Assembly: GCF_000246855.1 (NCBI RefSeq)
Contig: NC_016609.1
Location: 6,956,744-7,020,743, forward strand
DNA: 64,000 bases
Direction of reading: 5' to 3'
From: Niastella koreensis GR20-10
Lineage (GTDB): Bacteria; Bacteroidota; Bacteroidia; Chitinophagales; Chitinophagaceae
The position numbers were made by a program, and so were the translations under genes. How positions within the stretch are numbered: position 1 is the first letter of the stretch; each line of letters begins with the position of its first letter. Below, one piece after another: positions 7,245 to 16,028 of this stretch. The notes beneath the pieces were generated by a model. That model ran no database searches. It saw only the letters and a list, made by a program, of their open reading frames with translations, and was not told the DNA's origin.

Positions 7245-9083
7245 CTACTTCTTCAACAGCACCGTAAACACACTCCCCACTCCTATCTGACTTTCACACG
7301 TTATCCGCCCGTTGATCTCTTCTACTATTCTTTTTACAATTGATAAGCCCAACCCATTGGAGGATTCGCCATCTGTAGGTCTTGATGAGATCTTACTGTA
7401 TTTCGAGAACAGGAAGGGCAATTCTTCTTTATCGATGCCAACGCCTTCGTCCCGCACCTTTATACCAAGGTGGTCGTGTTCATCATGAATGCTTATCCAA
7501 ACGTTTTTGCCCTGGGGCGTATATTTAATGGCGTTCGATAACAGGTTCTCACAAATACGGCCAACCAGGTACCGGTCGCTTAAAATAAAGAGCCTTTTAC
7601 CGGAAGCCACCGCATGTAAGCTGATGTTCTTCTTTTCGGCCATCGGTTTAAAGTTGTCTGCCATTTCTTCGGCAAAGGCGCGCAGGTCAAATTTTTCCAG
7701 TTGCAGCTTATGACCGCCTATATCTTCCCGCTCTACATCCAGAATTTGCCTGATGAGGCGTTCCCCATACAAACCAGCCTGTAAGATGCGGGCCATGGCT
7801 TTTTGTTGTTCGGGCGATAAACGGTCGGCATCATTTTTCATCACCTGTCCCCATATTTGTATGGTAGCAAAAGGCGTGTTCAGGTCGTGCGATACTATGC
7901 TGATAAGTGAATTCTTCTCGTAGTTTAACTCCGACAGCTTTTGGTTCTGCTGAATAATAAGGTCATTGGTTTCCTGCAAGCGCCGGTGGGCATTTCGTTT
8001 TATAACAAACCCAATCGCTATCAGCACCCCTATGATGGCCAAACCAACAGCCACCAGCGTAAGCTCCCGGGTTCGGATGGTTTCTTTTTCAATTTTTTCC
8101 GACAACAACCTGTTTTCCGCTTCCCGTTCACCCGCATGAAAACGTTCCTGCAGGGCGGCAATGGTTTTATAGGTATCACCATGCAGGATAGCCGTATCCA
8201 GCGAATACCATTTTTTAATGTACTCGTATGCTTTATTGAATTTACCCTGGTACTCGTATAACTTGGCGAGAATGCTATAACTATCGGCTTCCTTGCTTTT
8301 TGAATCCAGTTGTTGCGCCAGTTCCATGGCGCTTAGTGCATATTTCGTAGCAGAGTCAAACTGGTGCTTTTCTATATATATATCAGCCAGGTTCAGCCGG
8401 GCTGTCCATAGTCCGGCGTAATCACCATCGTTGTTATGCCTTACCAGGTTTTGCCAGAAGTAAGGCAGCGCTTCATCAAACTTCTTTTCCTTGAAATATA
8501 AATTACCCAGGTTGTTGTAGGTGCTCGATAAACTGATCTTGCCCTGGCGTTCGAGATTCCTACCCAACTGCACAGCCTTGTTTAATAAGATATGCGAACT
8601 GTCGTATTGCTTTAGCTGGGTATAAATAACCGCCAGGTTGTTGTAGGTATTAATAAGGGAAGGGATCTTTCCATCCTGTTCCGATATTTCGGCGGCCTGT
8701 AAATAAAACTCTTTTGCCCTTTCGGGTTCCCTGATGGCGAAGTAAGCAATGGCCAGATCGCTTAAAGCAGCCATCTCATATTCCGGCGCCCGTATCAATC
8801 GCGCTGCTTCCAATGACTGCAGGTAATATTCAATGGCCTTTTCGTAATTATTGCTCAGGTCTTCATATATGCCCTTGAGCCGTAGCGATAAAACATTGCC
8901 CTTATTGAATTGCAGGAGGTGCGCTTCTTTTGAAATGTAGTCGGCGTAGTAGTGAATGGAATCTATCTTGTCTTCAGAAAAATCAAGGCAACGGTCGTAC
9001 AAACTTTTTAATTGAGTTGTATCAACCTGTGCAAATGAATTTACGCAAATTATCAGGGTTCCAAGTAAGAGGTAGTATTTCAC
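7245..9083 (-). CDS. TPR-sensor membrane histidine kinase
   Basis: 612 residues. Signal peptide (MKYYLLLGTLIICVNSFAQ), several tetratricopeptide repeats in the periplasmic part (about 50-320), one membrane segment at 342-361, then a cytoplasmic kinase core. The phospho-acceptor is H399 in SIVSHDLNTPF. The N-box is ENLLSNAIKYTPQG, G1 is DEGVGID and G2 is GLGLSIVKRIVEE. No receiver domain is fused, so it needs a separate partner. The response regulator at 9759-10403 is close and on the same strand, but its NarL-type output more often pairs with HisKA_3 kinases, so the pairing is uncertain. The signal sensed is unknown. Confidence 0.92.
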   Translation of the reverse strand: MKYYLLLGTLIICVNSFAQVDTTQLKSLYDRCLDFSEDKIDSIHYYADYISKEAHLLQFNKGNVLSLRLKGIYEDLSNNYEKAIEYYLQSLEAARLIRAPEYEMAALSDLAIAYFAIREPERAKEFYLQAAEISEQDGKIPSLINTYNNLAVIYTQLKQYDSSHILLNKAVQLGRNLERQGKISLSSTYNNLGNLYFKEKKFDEALPYFWQNLVRHNNDGDYAGLWTARLNLADIYIEKHQFDSATKYALSAMELAQQLDSKSKEADSYSILAKLYEYQGKFNKAYEYIKKWYSLDTAILHGDTYKTIAALQERFHAGEREAENRLLSEKIEKETIRTRELTLVAVGLAIIGVLIAIGFVIKRNAHRRLQETNDLIIQQNQKLSELNYEKNSLISIVSHDLNTPFATIQIWGQVMKNDADRLSPEQQKAMARILQAGLYGERLIRQILDVEREDIGGHKLQLEKFDLRAFAEEMADNFKPMAEKKNISLHAVASGKRLFILSDRYLVGRICENLLSNAIKYTPQGKNVWISIHDEHDHLGIKVRDEGVGIDKEELPFLFSKYSKISSRPTDGESSNGLGLSIVKRIVEEINGRITCESQIGVGSVFTVLLKK

Positions 9084-9171
9084 CGGTATTGCCGAATTGT
9101 ACTACCAAATTAAGGGTTTTTACTTATTCCATCAAGTCATAGCACCCAATCACCTTAATTTAATTCAGCGA

Positions 9172-9690
9172 TCAATAGCCCATAACATTGCTTGGTCCCT
9201 GATCAGGTTCCTGCTCTGGTTTTAATTTACCGGTAAGTTGTCTTATAAATACTACAATGTAACCGATGCCAAACAAACCAAATATAATGCCGGTAAGCAA
9301 AGTACTTATGGAGTGGCTTCCTTCTTTTTGTCTTTTGATCGAATCCCGGCTTGCCCATGGATCCAGATCGCTGGTAGCAGGGTTATCTTTTTGATAATAC
9401 ACTTTTACGATGGGCGATTCGGGCAGTTTTTTAAAGTCGTGGTAACCTTTGTACTCCTCGCCATTCACCTTGAAATGGTAAGTGAAGCTATTAGTCATAA
9501 CGCCAAATCTTTTTACCCGGGTGTAATTTGAATCCAAAAAACCGATGGCAGTGGTGCTATCTTTAATCAGCCTTTCATACTTTGAAATTTCCCCGTCATA
9601 CTTTCCGGGGGTCATATAATCGCTGATGCAACTCTTTGCCAGGAAGAAGAAAATAAAAACATAAACCAAAGAGGTGAATTTACTCTTCAT
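9172..9690 (-). CDS. Small membrane protein, DUF3592-like
   Basis: 172 residues: an N-terminal hydrophobic segment (about 7-24) with one cysteine, a hydrophilic middle, and a second membrane segment (about 130-152). The middle part VKVYYQKDNPATSDLDPW resembles DUF3592 proteins, whose soluble region ends in a similar Tyr-Tyr/Asn-Pro motif before a membrane helix; I did not verify this. The function is unknown. It lies between the histidine kinase and the response regulator, all on the minus strand. Confidence 0.72.
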   Translation of the reverse strand: MKSKFTSLVYVFIFFFLAKSCISDYMTPGKYDGEISKYERLIKDSTTAIGFLDSNYTRVKRFGVMTNSFTYHFKVNGEEYKGYHDFKKLPESPIVKVYYQKDNPATSDLDPWASRDSIKRQKEGSHSISTLLTGIIFGLFGIGYIVVFIRQLTGKLKPEQEPDQGPSNVMGY

Positions 9691-9758
9691 GGGGCAGGGG
9701 TTTAGGGTTGCCGGGGTTACGGCATCGGGTTATAACAGTATTTACAGGATTATCATTA

Positions 9759-10403
9759 TTATTCGATCAGCTTGTTCTTAAGCGCAAACTTTACCAGTCC
9801 TACGGTATTATTAACGCCCAGTTTTGCGATCAGGTTTTTGCGGTGGGTTTCTACTGTACTTACGCTCAGGAAAAGCTTTTTGGCAATTTCGCTATTGCTG
9901 TATTCCTTGCAAATAAGGGTAAGTACTTCAATTTCGCGTTTAGAAAGGATCTCGTCTACCTTTTTATCTTCAATAGTTACCGTATTGCGGAAGTCCTGGT
10001 TGGTATCCAGGATGTTGATCTCTTTACTGAAGAATTTGTTACCGCCGGCCACTGTTTCCAGGGCGTTGGTTAACTCGGCAATATTGGTATTCTTTAAAAG
10101 GTAGCCCTGAATATCGTATTTCAGTAGTTTATGAATATAGCGGGTGCCGCGCATGATTGTGAGGTAAAGGATCTTTAATCCCGGTTGAATTTCACGGATC
10201 TTTTTAAGCAGTTCTTCTTCACCAATATCAGGGAGGTGAACATCCAGTAACAGGATGTCGATTTCCATATTTGGCAATTGGCTCAACAAACTTTCACCGG
10301 TAAATGCTGAACCTATAACCTCAATGCCGGCCTGCTTGTTCAGCAATAACACCAGACCCTCAAGGTATAATTCGTGATCATCTGTTATAAAAACCTTCAA
10401 CAT
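9759..10403 (-). CDS. NarL/FixJ-type response regulator
   Basis: 214 residues from the ATG at 10403; a TTG two codons upstream is unlikely to be used. The receiver domain has the acidic pair D8/D9 and phospho-acceptor D54 in LLLDVHLPD, then the conserved T and K positions. The C-terminal LuxR-type helix-turn-helix (about 150-195) is LSKREIEVLTLICKEYSNSE followed by IAKKLFLSVSTVETHRKNL. It should bind DNA as a phosphorylation-dependent dimer. The likely partner kinase is at 7245-9083, on the same strand, but with an intervening gene. Confidence 0.93.
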   Translation of the reverse strand: MLKVFITDDHELYLEGLVLLLNKQAGIEVIGSAFTGESLLSQLPNMEIDILLLDVHLPDIGEEELLKKIREIQPGLKILYLTIMRGTRYIHKLLKYDIQGYLLKNTNIAELTNALETVAGGNKFFSKEINILDTNQDFRNTVTIEDKKVDEILSKREIEVLTLICKEYSNSEIAKKLFLSVSTVETHRKNLIAKLGVNNTVGLVKFALKNKLIE

Positions 10404-10707
10404 AATCAAATTTAAGGATCGGTCTGTTCAGGATTAATGGTTAGGTTACCGATCTAAGGCAAATTAAAACTATTTACAGCAGGGTAACAAAAAACGGGGC
10501 CTTTCCATTATTATATTTCCCCATTCCGTAAAGGAAATGCCCGTCCAAAATCGCATTCCAGCCCAGTTAAACTTACAGGTACGAAAATTTCTTTCCCCTG
10601 GATCTCACTTTAGCAAGTTTTAGCACACTTTAGCCGATAAGCTATAAATAGCAAAGCTCCCCCACAGAAGTGGGGAAGCCTTCATTATACGGATTAAATT
10701 TTCTACG
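10404..10707. other. Intergenic stretch, one weak inverted repeat
   Basis: About 300 bp upstream of the response regulator. GATCGGT near 10417 and ACCGATC near 10449 form an inverted repeat 32 bp apart that could serve as an operator. Apart from the terminator listed separately, I see no gene or repeat array here. Confidence 0.4.
10652..10679 (-). terminator. Terminator-like hairpin after the DUF1501 gene
   Basis: On the minus strand GCTTCCCCAC pairs with GTGGGGGAGC across a 4-nt loop, with a short T run after it. It lies about 30 bp beyond the DUF1501 stop codon. Confidence 0.6.
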
Positions 10708-12300
10708 TCATCGTGTCTTCAGCATGGGCCGCACCTGTTGGGCTACGCCGTTTTGGAAACGGGCGTAATAAACCCCATTGGCCAACCCATACCCGTCGAA
10801 TGTTACAGTATAGGTACCGGATGTATAGTCTTTGTCAGTAAGTGTCTTTATTACCCTTCCCATGGTATCCATCACCTGCACCAGCGTATGGCCGCCTTTT
10901 GTTGTAAACGTAATCTTTGTTGTTTCAACAAACGGGTTGGGATAGTTAATGATCAGCTGTTCGCCGTCATTGCGCAGGTCAGTGATGCCTGTAATACCGC
11001 AGGCTTCATTTATCGCCAAAGGAATGTTCTGGTAATTCTTGAACAAAATAGTTTGCAGATCAGCATCCTTTACGCAAAACCACTGCTGCAATATAGAAGC
11101 ATAAATGCTTCGGAAATCGTATTGATAAGGAACGTTGTCGTTTTGTTTGGCATCTGCCGAAATGGTAGGGTTGGTGCCAATGATGCCACCCCGCACATGT
11201 TTTCCAAATACAAATACCGGTGCGGCAGCGCCATGGTCGGTACCCAAACTTGAATTGGAGTTTATACGACGGCCAAATTCAGAGTAGGTGAAACCAAGCA
11301 CCCGGTCATCGATGCCTAACCCTTTCAGGTCGTCCATAAAACTTTTGATGCCATCCGAAAGCCGGGCCATCAGCTGGGCATGGTTACCTGTAGTGGTATC
11401 GGCCGCTTCTACCTGGCTTGCATGCGTATCGAAGAACCCGTCGGCAGTAACTTTGTAGATCCTGGTTTTTAAACCGCCTTTTATGAGGCGGGCCACAATG
11501 CGCAACTGTTGCGCCAGGCGGTTGTTACTGGGGTATGAACCCTGCGAAGTGACTTTTGCTGCAGCTGCTCTGATTACATTAGAGTACACTTCGGTTTGTC
11601 CCATGATCATTCTAATGTACTCCAGCTCTTTACCCCATGGTGTATTGGGTGGAGGATCGCCTACGTTGTCGAGGAAATCATAAAAGCTGGTAGGGTCGGT
11701 AATGTTCATACCCATTGGGAATGTAGGTCCCTGTAATTCCAGGGTTTGTACAGAACCGATTTGAATAGCTAAAGGATCGGGCATTTGCGCAGTAGGATAA
11801 CCGTTGGGGAAGTTCGGGAACTCCAGGTTCAGATAACGGCCTGCCCAGCCGCTGTATACTACCGTATCAGCATCCGGGGGAGCGCTCATCCAGATATCCG
11901 TAGCGCGGAAATGCGAAAAGTTGGGTGAAGGATAACCCACAGACTGAATAATGCTCAGTTTACCTTCATTATATAATGTTTGCAAACCTGTCATACCAGG
12001 ATGCAAACCGGTTTTTGAGGTCCCGTTCAAAGGAAGCACCTTGTTTTGGGCTATCGCAATATTTTTACGGGCGCCATAATAATTTGCATAATTCTCGATG
12101 GGTATTACCATGTTCAATCCATCGTTACCGCCAACAAGCTGTATTATCACCAGTACCTTGTCGGTTTCGGTGGTGTTACCCATTAAGGCCTGTACCAATG
12201 GATTGGCATTTGTGAAGGCCTGTACTGAAAAACCATTCAGCACGGCAGGTAATGTTATAGACGCAGGAAGGGCGTTTTTTAAAAAGGATCTACGCTTCAT
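10708..12300 (-). CDS. DUF1501 family secreted protein with T9SS sorting domain
   Basis: 530 residues. The N terminus MKRRSFLKNALPAS carries a twin-arginine-like RRSFLK motif ahead of a hydrophobic stretch, suggesting Tat export. The body contains the DUF1501 (sulfatase-like fold) segments IIQLVGGNDGLNMVIP and FSEFGRR/NSSLGTDHGAAAP. The last 80 residues (NYPNPFVETTKITF through the end) look like a type A T9SS C-terminal domain, so the product is probably exported to the cell surface. It follows the DUF1800 gene after 16 bp on the same strand. These two families are usually adjacent and probably act together; their biochemical role is unknown. Confidence 0.9.
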   Translation of the reverse strand: MKRRSFLKNALPASITLPAVLNGFSVQAFTNANPLVQALMGNTTETDKVLVIIQLVGGNDGLNMVIPIENYANYYGARKNIAIAQNKVLPLNGTSKTGLHPGMTGLQTLYNEGKLSIIQSVGYPSPNFSHFRATDIWMSAPPDADTVVYSGWAGRYLNLEFPNFPNGYPTAQMPDPLAIQIGSVQTLELQGPTFPMGMNITDPTSFYDFLDNVGDPPPNTPWGKELEYIRMIMGQTEVYSNVIRAAAAKVTSQGSYPSNNRLAQQLRIVARLIKGGLKTRIYKVTADGFFDTHASQVEAADTTTGNHAQLMARLSDGIKSFMDDLKGLGIDDRVLGFTYSEFGRRINSNSSLGTDHGAAAPVFVFGKHVRGGIIGTNPTISADAKQNDNVPYQYDFRSIYASILQQWFCVKDADLQTILFKNYQNIPLAINEACGITGITDLRNDGEQLIINYPNPFVETTKITFTTKGGHTLVQVMDTMGRVIKTLTDKDYTSGTYTVTFDGYGLANGVYYARFQNGVAQQVRPMLKTR

Positions 12301-12316
12301 AAGATCGGTTTGAATG

Positions 12317-14020
12317 TTAAGCTAATTGATACTCGGCCAGGTTCATTAAATATTTGTAAAGTGTTTGCAGGCGCATGGCAACAGTATTGTACGCCGTCAT
12401 ATTGCCTGGGTTTTGCTCGTATATATCCCACGCACTGGTCCAATAGTTATCATCGGCCTGGCCGCTAAGCAAAATTTGCGTTTTGATGGTTCCTTTCTGC
12501 GTATCTGAGATTGGTACGCGATACAATACGTCCAATACCTCGTTTATCAGCAGGTTGGGGTCCCTTCTGTCGGCAAACTGCCTGGTAAATTCAACCGGAT
12601 CTATTTTCAGCGTTAAATTGTTACGCATATATCCGTTAACAATCAATTGATCGATCAACTTCTCCCGTCTGGGCATGGTATCGTGGTTGATCCATGTTTC
12701 ATAGAACATCGGTATCTGGTAGTAAGCAGGCCATCCGGCAACATTCGGCGGGTCGCCAATGTCCTGTTGCATCTCCATCGACTGGGTTTGCAGGTAATCC
12801 CACATGTTATACTGATTAACATAATCAGTTGCATCGGGGAATACCAGGTTGAATTCCCGCGCCATCGTTACGATCATGTCAACCGGTCCTTTGATCAAAC
12901 AACCCTGACTAAGCGGATCGAAGAAATGTTCACTTTTTAATAGCGCACTCAAAACGGGTTTTAATTCCCAGTTACTGCTAACCAGCAATTGGGCAAGTGG
13001 CTTAATTACGTTGGTGAGTGTATCAGGTTCAATAGTGTAATAAACAAACCATCTATAGATCTTTTTTACAATGAATTCAGATACCTGTGTTGTTTTGCTG
13101 AAGATCATATTGATAAGGTCATCGATCTCAGCATCACCGGCAGTAGCGCCGCTGCGGCCGGCAATTACGGTACCATTATAGAAAGAAGAGAAAGTTTTAT
13201 TGGTTTGGTCGTGGTCCTCAGCCTTGAACGACACGATCTCGGTATCCATGTCGATCTTATAACCGGTCAGTAACCGGGCGGCCGCCTTTACATCGTCTTC
13301 GGTATAGTTAGGCGTGTTTTCTTTACCAAGGGTAAACAGCTCCTGCAGTTCCCGCGCATAGTTTTCATCAGGCGCGGTTTTGGAGTTCAGGTAACCGTTC
13401 AGGTAACGAAGCATGGCTTTATCCAGCGTTACATCCTTTACCATTTTCTTGAAGTTGCCTAAGGCGCTTCCCCGCAACAACTGGTTGTTACCGTAGGCGA
13501 AGGTGGGCCTTTCGATCATGTTGATCTCTGTTGACCAGTGGTTATGCCAGAACAGCGTCATTTTCTCGCGAACGCTTCTGTCCTGGTTGATCATTTGACC
13601 CAGCCACCAGCATTTAAACGATTTACCCCGTGCGCCATTGGAGGCAACACCTTTTGAAACATTGTTAACCCAGGTAGTGCCCTGCGCTACAGTAAGATCA
13701 GGATCACCGGCTTCAATGTTTGAGTTGTCGTAATTTTTTAAAGGGGGTGCAGGCAATGTGGCAGGTACGTTCAACAATTCATCAACCGCTTGGGACACCG
13801 ACATCCCGGTAAAATAATCGAGGTCAACTTTTTTGGCCCCAAACATGGTCCTCTTCAATAAGTGAGCTGCCTGCTGTGCTGTAAGGGTGCCAGCTTGTGG
13901 GTTTAATCCGGAATAAATTTGACGAAAGCCATAGTTTTTCGCTGAAGGAGCATTAGCTTTTCTCTTCAGCGTGAAGAATTCTCTTCTGTCCATAAGGTTG
14001 ATTTTGGAAGACTGCTTCAT
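12317..14020 (-). CDS. DUF1800 family secreted protein
   Basis: About 567 residues from the ATG at 14020 (MKQSSKINLMDRREFF), chosen because AAAAGG lies about 11 nt upstream; another in-frame ATG at 14056 would add 12 residues. The DUF1800 pattern is visible: TAQQAAHLLKRTMFGAKK, REKMTLFWHNHW, NYARELQELFTLGK, and DPPNVAGWPAY. An RREFF motif near the start again hints at Tat export. It is the first gene of the two-gene DUF1800-DUF1501 operon. The biochemical function is not known. Confidence 0.9.
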   Translation of the reverse strand: MKQSSKINLMDRREFFTLKRKANAPSAKNYGFRQIYSGLNPQAGTLTAQQAAHLLKRTMFGAKKVDLDYFTGMSVSQAVDELLNVPATLPAPPLKNYDNSNIEAGDPDLTVAQGTTWVNNVSKGVASNGARGKSFKCWWLGQMINQDRSVREKMTLFWHNHWSTEINMIERPTFAYGNNQLLRGSALGNFKKMVKDVTLDKAMLRYLNGYLNSKTAPDENYARELQELFTLGKENTPNYTEDDVKAAARLLTGYKIDMDTEIVSFKAEDHDQTNKTFSSFYNGTVIAGRSGATAGDAEIDDLINMIFSKTTQVSEFIVKKIYRWFVYYTIEPDTLTNVIKPLAQLLVSSNWELKPVLSALLKSEHFFDPLSQGCLIKGPVDMIVTMAREFNLVFPDATDYVNQYNMWDYLQTQSMEMQQDIGDPPNVAGWPAYYQIPMFYETWINHDTMPRREKLIDQLIVNGYMRNNLTLKIDPVEFTRQFADRRDPNLLINEVLDVLYRVPISDTQKGTIKTQILLSGQADDNYWTSAWDIYEQNPGNMTAYNTVAMRLQTLYKYLMNLAEYQLA

Positions 14021-14149
14021 GATAATCGGCCTTTTGATTACCTGATGACAATCCATTTATGAGCTGTGATTGAACAAAAATTTTGCCACTTGATGAAATG
14101 GGGATAAGTGCCGTACATTTTCATTTGCTACTCGTACATGTACGCGCAT

Positions 14150-14182
14150 AAAAAAAGCCGCCTCTCTATGAGAAGCAGCTTT
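14150..14182 (-). terminator. Rho-independent terminator after the thiolase gene
   Basis: On the minus strand a 13-bp stem (AAAGCTGCTTCTC with GAGAGGCGGCTTT, two G-T wobbles) is followed by seven T. On the plus strand the same bases would give C-A mismatches, so it works for the minus strand only. Confidence 0.85.
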
Positions 14183-14202
14183 GTATATAGTAATGATTTC
14201 TA

Positions 14203-15378
14203 CTAATTAATATTTTCTATAATCCCTGCTATTCCCTGTCCGCCGCCAACACATGCAGTAACAATACCATATTTCTTGTTCAATCGCTTCATGTCATGTG
14301 TTAACTGAATCGTTAACTTACAACCGGTGCATCCCAGCGGGTGCCCTAACGCTATTGCACCACCGTTTATGTTAACGATGTCAGGATTAATTTCAAGTTT
14401 TCTTATAACGGCCAATGCCTGTGAAGCAAAAGCTTCATTCAACTCAACCAGGTCTATCTGACCCAGGCTCATATTAGCTTGTTTTAATACTTTAGGCACA
14501 GCCTCAACCGGACCAATACCCATTATGCGTGGATGCACCCCGGCCGATGCACAGGCTATTAACCGGGCAATAGGTTTAAGCCCCAGTTCATTCACCATTT
14601 TTTCGCTCATTACAATAACAAAGGCCGCACCATCACTGGTTTGCGAGGAGTTACCTGCAGTTACCGATCCGCCGACAGCAAATACCGGTTTCAGTTTATT
14701 CAACACTTCAATGCTGGTATCTTTACGTGGTCCTTCATCAGTATCCACTACATAGTTGCGGGTTTGCTTTTTATTCTTTTCATCCAGGTAAACTTCTTCT
14801 ACTGTTATGGGCAGAATACCGTTTTTGAAATACCCCTTATCAATCGCATTGATAGCTTTCTGATGTGATTGATACGAGAACTGGTCCTGGTCTTCGCGGC
14901 TTACATTATATTCTTTGGCCACTGCTTCAGCGGTTAAACCCATGCTTAAGTAGTAATCGGGTTCGTCTTTGGCAATGGAATAAGCGGGAACGGTTTTCCA
15001 ACCTGCCGTAGGCACCAGGCTCATGCTTTCGGTACCACCGGCAACAATACAATCAGCCATCCCCATGCGGATCTTGGCCGTGGCAATAGCAATAGTTTCC
15101 AAACCCGATGCACAGTACCGGTTCACCGTCATACCCGGAACACTAAAACCCAATGCCCGGGCGGCAATGATCCTGCCTACCTGCAAGCCCTGTTCAGCTT
15201 CAGGTACGGCATTCCCTACAATTACATCATCAACCCGTTTGGGATCCAGTTGCGGAACAGAAGCCATCAGTCCTTTTATCACATCAACGGCCAGATCATC
15301 GGGCCGGTAAAACCTGAACCCACCCCGTTTGGCTTTTCCCACCGCTGTGCGGTAACCAGCTACTATATACGCTTCCAT
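14203..15378 (-). CDS. Acetyl-CoA C-acyltransferase (thiolase)
   Basis: 391 residues, the usual thiolase length. The nucleophilic cysteine is C89 in NRYCASGLE, the catalytic histidine H346 is in GHPLG and the second active cysteine C376 is in ACVGGGQG. The NEAFA motif is also present. The enzyme splits or forms 3-ketoacyl-CoA in the cytoplasm, most likely the last step of fatty-acid beta-oxidation. No partner hydratase/dehydrogenase is next to it here, so a biosynthetic acetyl-CoA acetyltransferase role cannot be excluded. A 650-bp repeat-rich gap separates its start from pyrD. Confidence 0.93.
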   Translation of the reverse strand: MEAYIVAGYRTAVGKAKRGGFRFYRPDDLAVDVIKGLMASVPQLDPKRVDDVIVGNAVPEAEQGLQVGRIIAARALGFSVPGMTVNRYCASGLETIAIATAKIRMGMADCIVAGGTESMSLVPTAGWKTVPAYSIAKDEPDYYLSMGLTAEAVAKEYNVSREDQDQFSYQSHQKAINAIDKGYFKNGILPITVEEVYLDEKNKKQTRNYVVDTDEGPRKDTSIEVLNKLKPVFAVGGSVTAGNSSQTSDGAAFVIVMSEKMVNELGLKPIARLIACASAGVHPRIMGIGPVEAVPKVLKQANMSLGQIDLVELNEAFASQALAVIRKLEINPDIVNINGGAIALGHPLGCTGCKLTIQLTHDMKRLNKKYGIVTACVGGGQGIAGIIENIN

Positions 15379-15440
15379 ATATACGTTTTATATGTTTAAT
15401 ATTGTTTAGTTAATGCATTATCCTCGCAGTTAAGCCATTC

Positions 15441-15490
15441 CGGCAATCGGCAAACGTGAAACGGCAAACAGTTTCGCGGCAATCGGCAAT
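15441..15490. repeat. CGGCAAT/CGGCAAA heptamer array
   Basis: CGGCAAT, CGGCAAA, CGTGAAA, CGGCAAA, an 8-bp break, then CGGCAAT twice. A short echo of the same words occurs at 18274-18300. Confidence 0.8.
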
Positions 15491-15542
15491 CGAACCCCGC
15501 GATAATATACACCCTTTCAACTCTTCAGCGGGCCTCCCCCGG

Positions 15543-15559
15543 CCCCTCCGGTGGAGGGG
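15543..15559. repeat. GC-rich hairpin CCCCTCC/GGAGGGG
   Basis: A perfect 7-bp stem with a 3-nt loop inside a GC-rich patch. It lies within the thiolase-pyrD gap and has no T tail, so it is not a standard terminator. Confidence 0.55.
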
Positions 15560-15630
15560 AGAAATAAAACCTCACGCCATTACTCGACCTATCTATTTTT
15601 TAAACTTCTCCCTGCCTCCTCACGCTTTCT

Positions 15631-15851
15631 TTATCAACGTTATCAATTTTCTTCTTCCTGGTCAACTAGTTAACCTTTATCAACCCTATCAACCTCCCAC
15701 TTCATTCTTCTACCCCCCTCTTTCCACGTTAACTCGTCAACAGGTTAACTGATCAACCGATATCAACTCCTCTCATCTTCCGTTGCGTCGCACACTTGTA
15801 CGCCTTGTTCGTTACTCGCCTCGTTCGCCGTAGCCTTGGCGAAGGCGGATC
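15631..15851. repeat. TATCAAC/GTTAAC arrays and an adjoining hairpin
   Basis: From about 15631 to 15776 the DNA is made of TATCAAC, GTTAACC, GTCAACA-type 8/9-mers. At 15818-15851 TTCGCC pairs with GGCGAA in an imperfect hairpin. No gene is seen between 15379 and 16028. Confidence 0.65.
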
Positions 15852-16011
15852 AACTGGTTGTTTATGCAACCTTCTATATCAAAGTTAAGGATTGGCAACA
15901 GGAAAACAAAATGGTAGCCGCGCACCTGGTAACTAATTATAAACTATTCACATATGCCCTATTCCACCCTCTTTGGCCCTGAAACCTGCTATCTGTAACG
16001 GGAAACTAAGT

Positions 16012-16019
16012 TATCTTCG
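16012..16019 (+). promoter_or_regulatory. Possible -7 element for pyrD
   Basis: TATCTTCG is one base off TAnnTTTG and lies only 10 bp before the ATG, implying a very short leader. Confidence 0.35.
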
Positions 16020-16028
16020 CACCGAATT

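Noticed and set aside
7245-10403. Firm kinase-regulator pairing
   Set aside because: The kinase core is HisKA-type whereas the regulator is NarL-type, and a gene lies between them.
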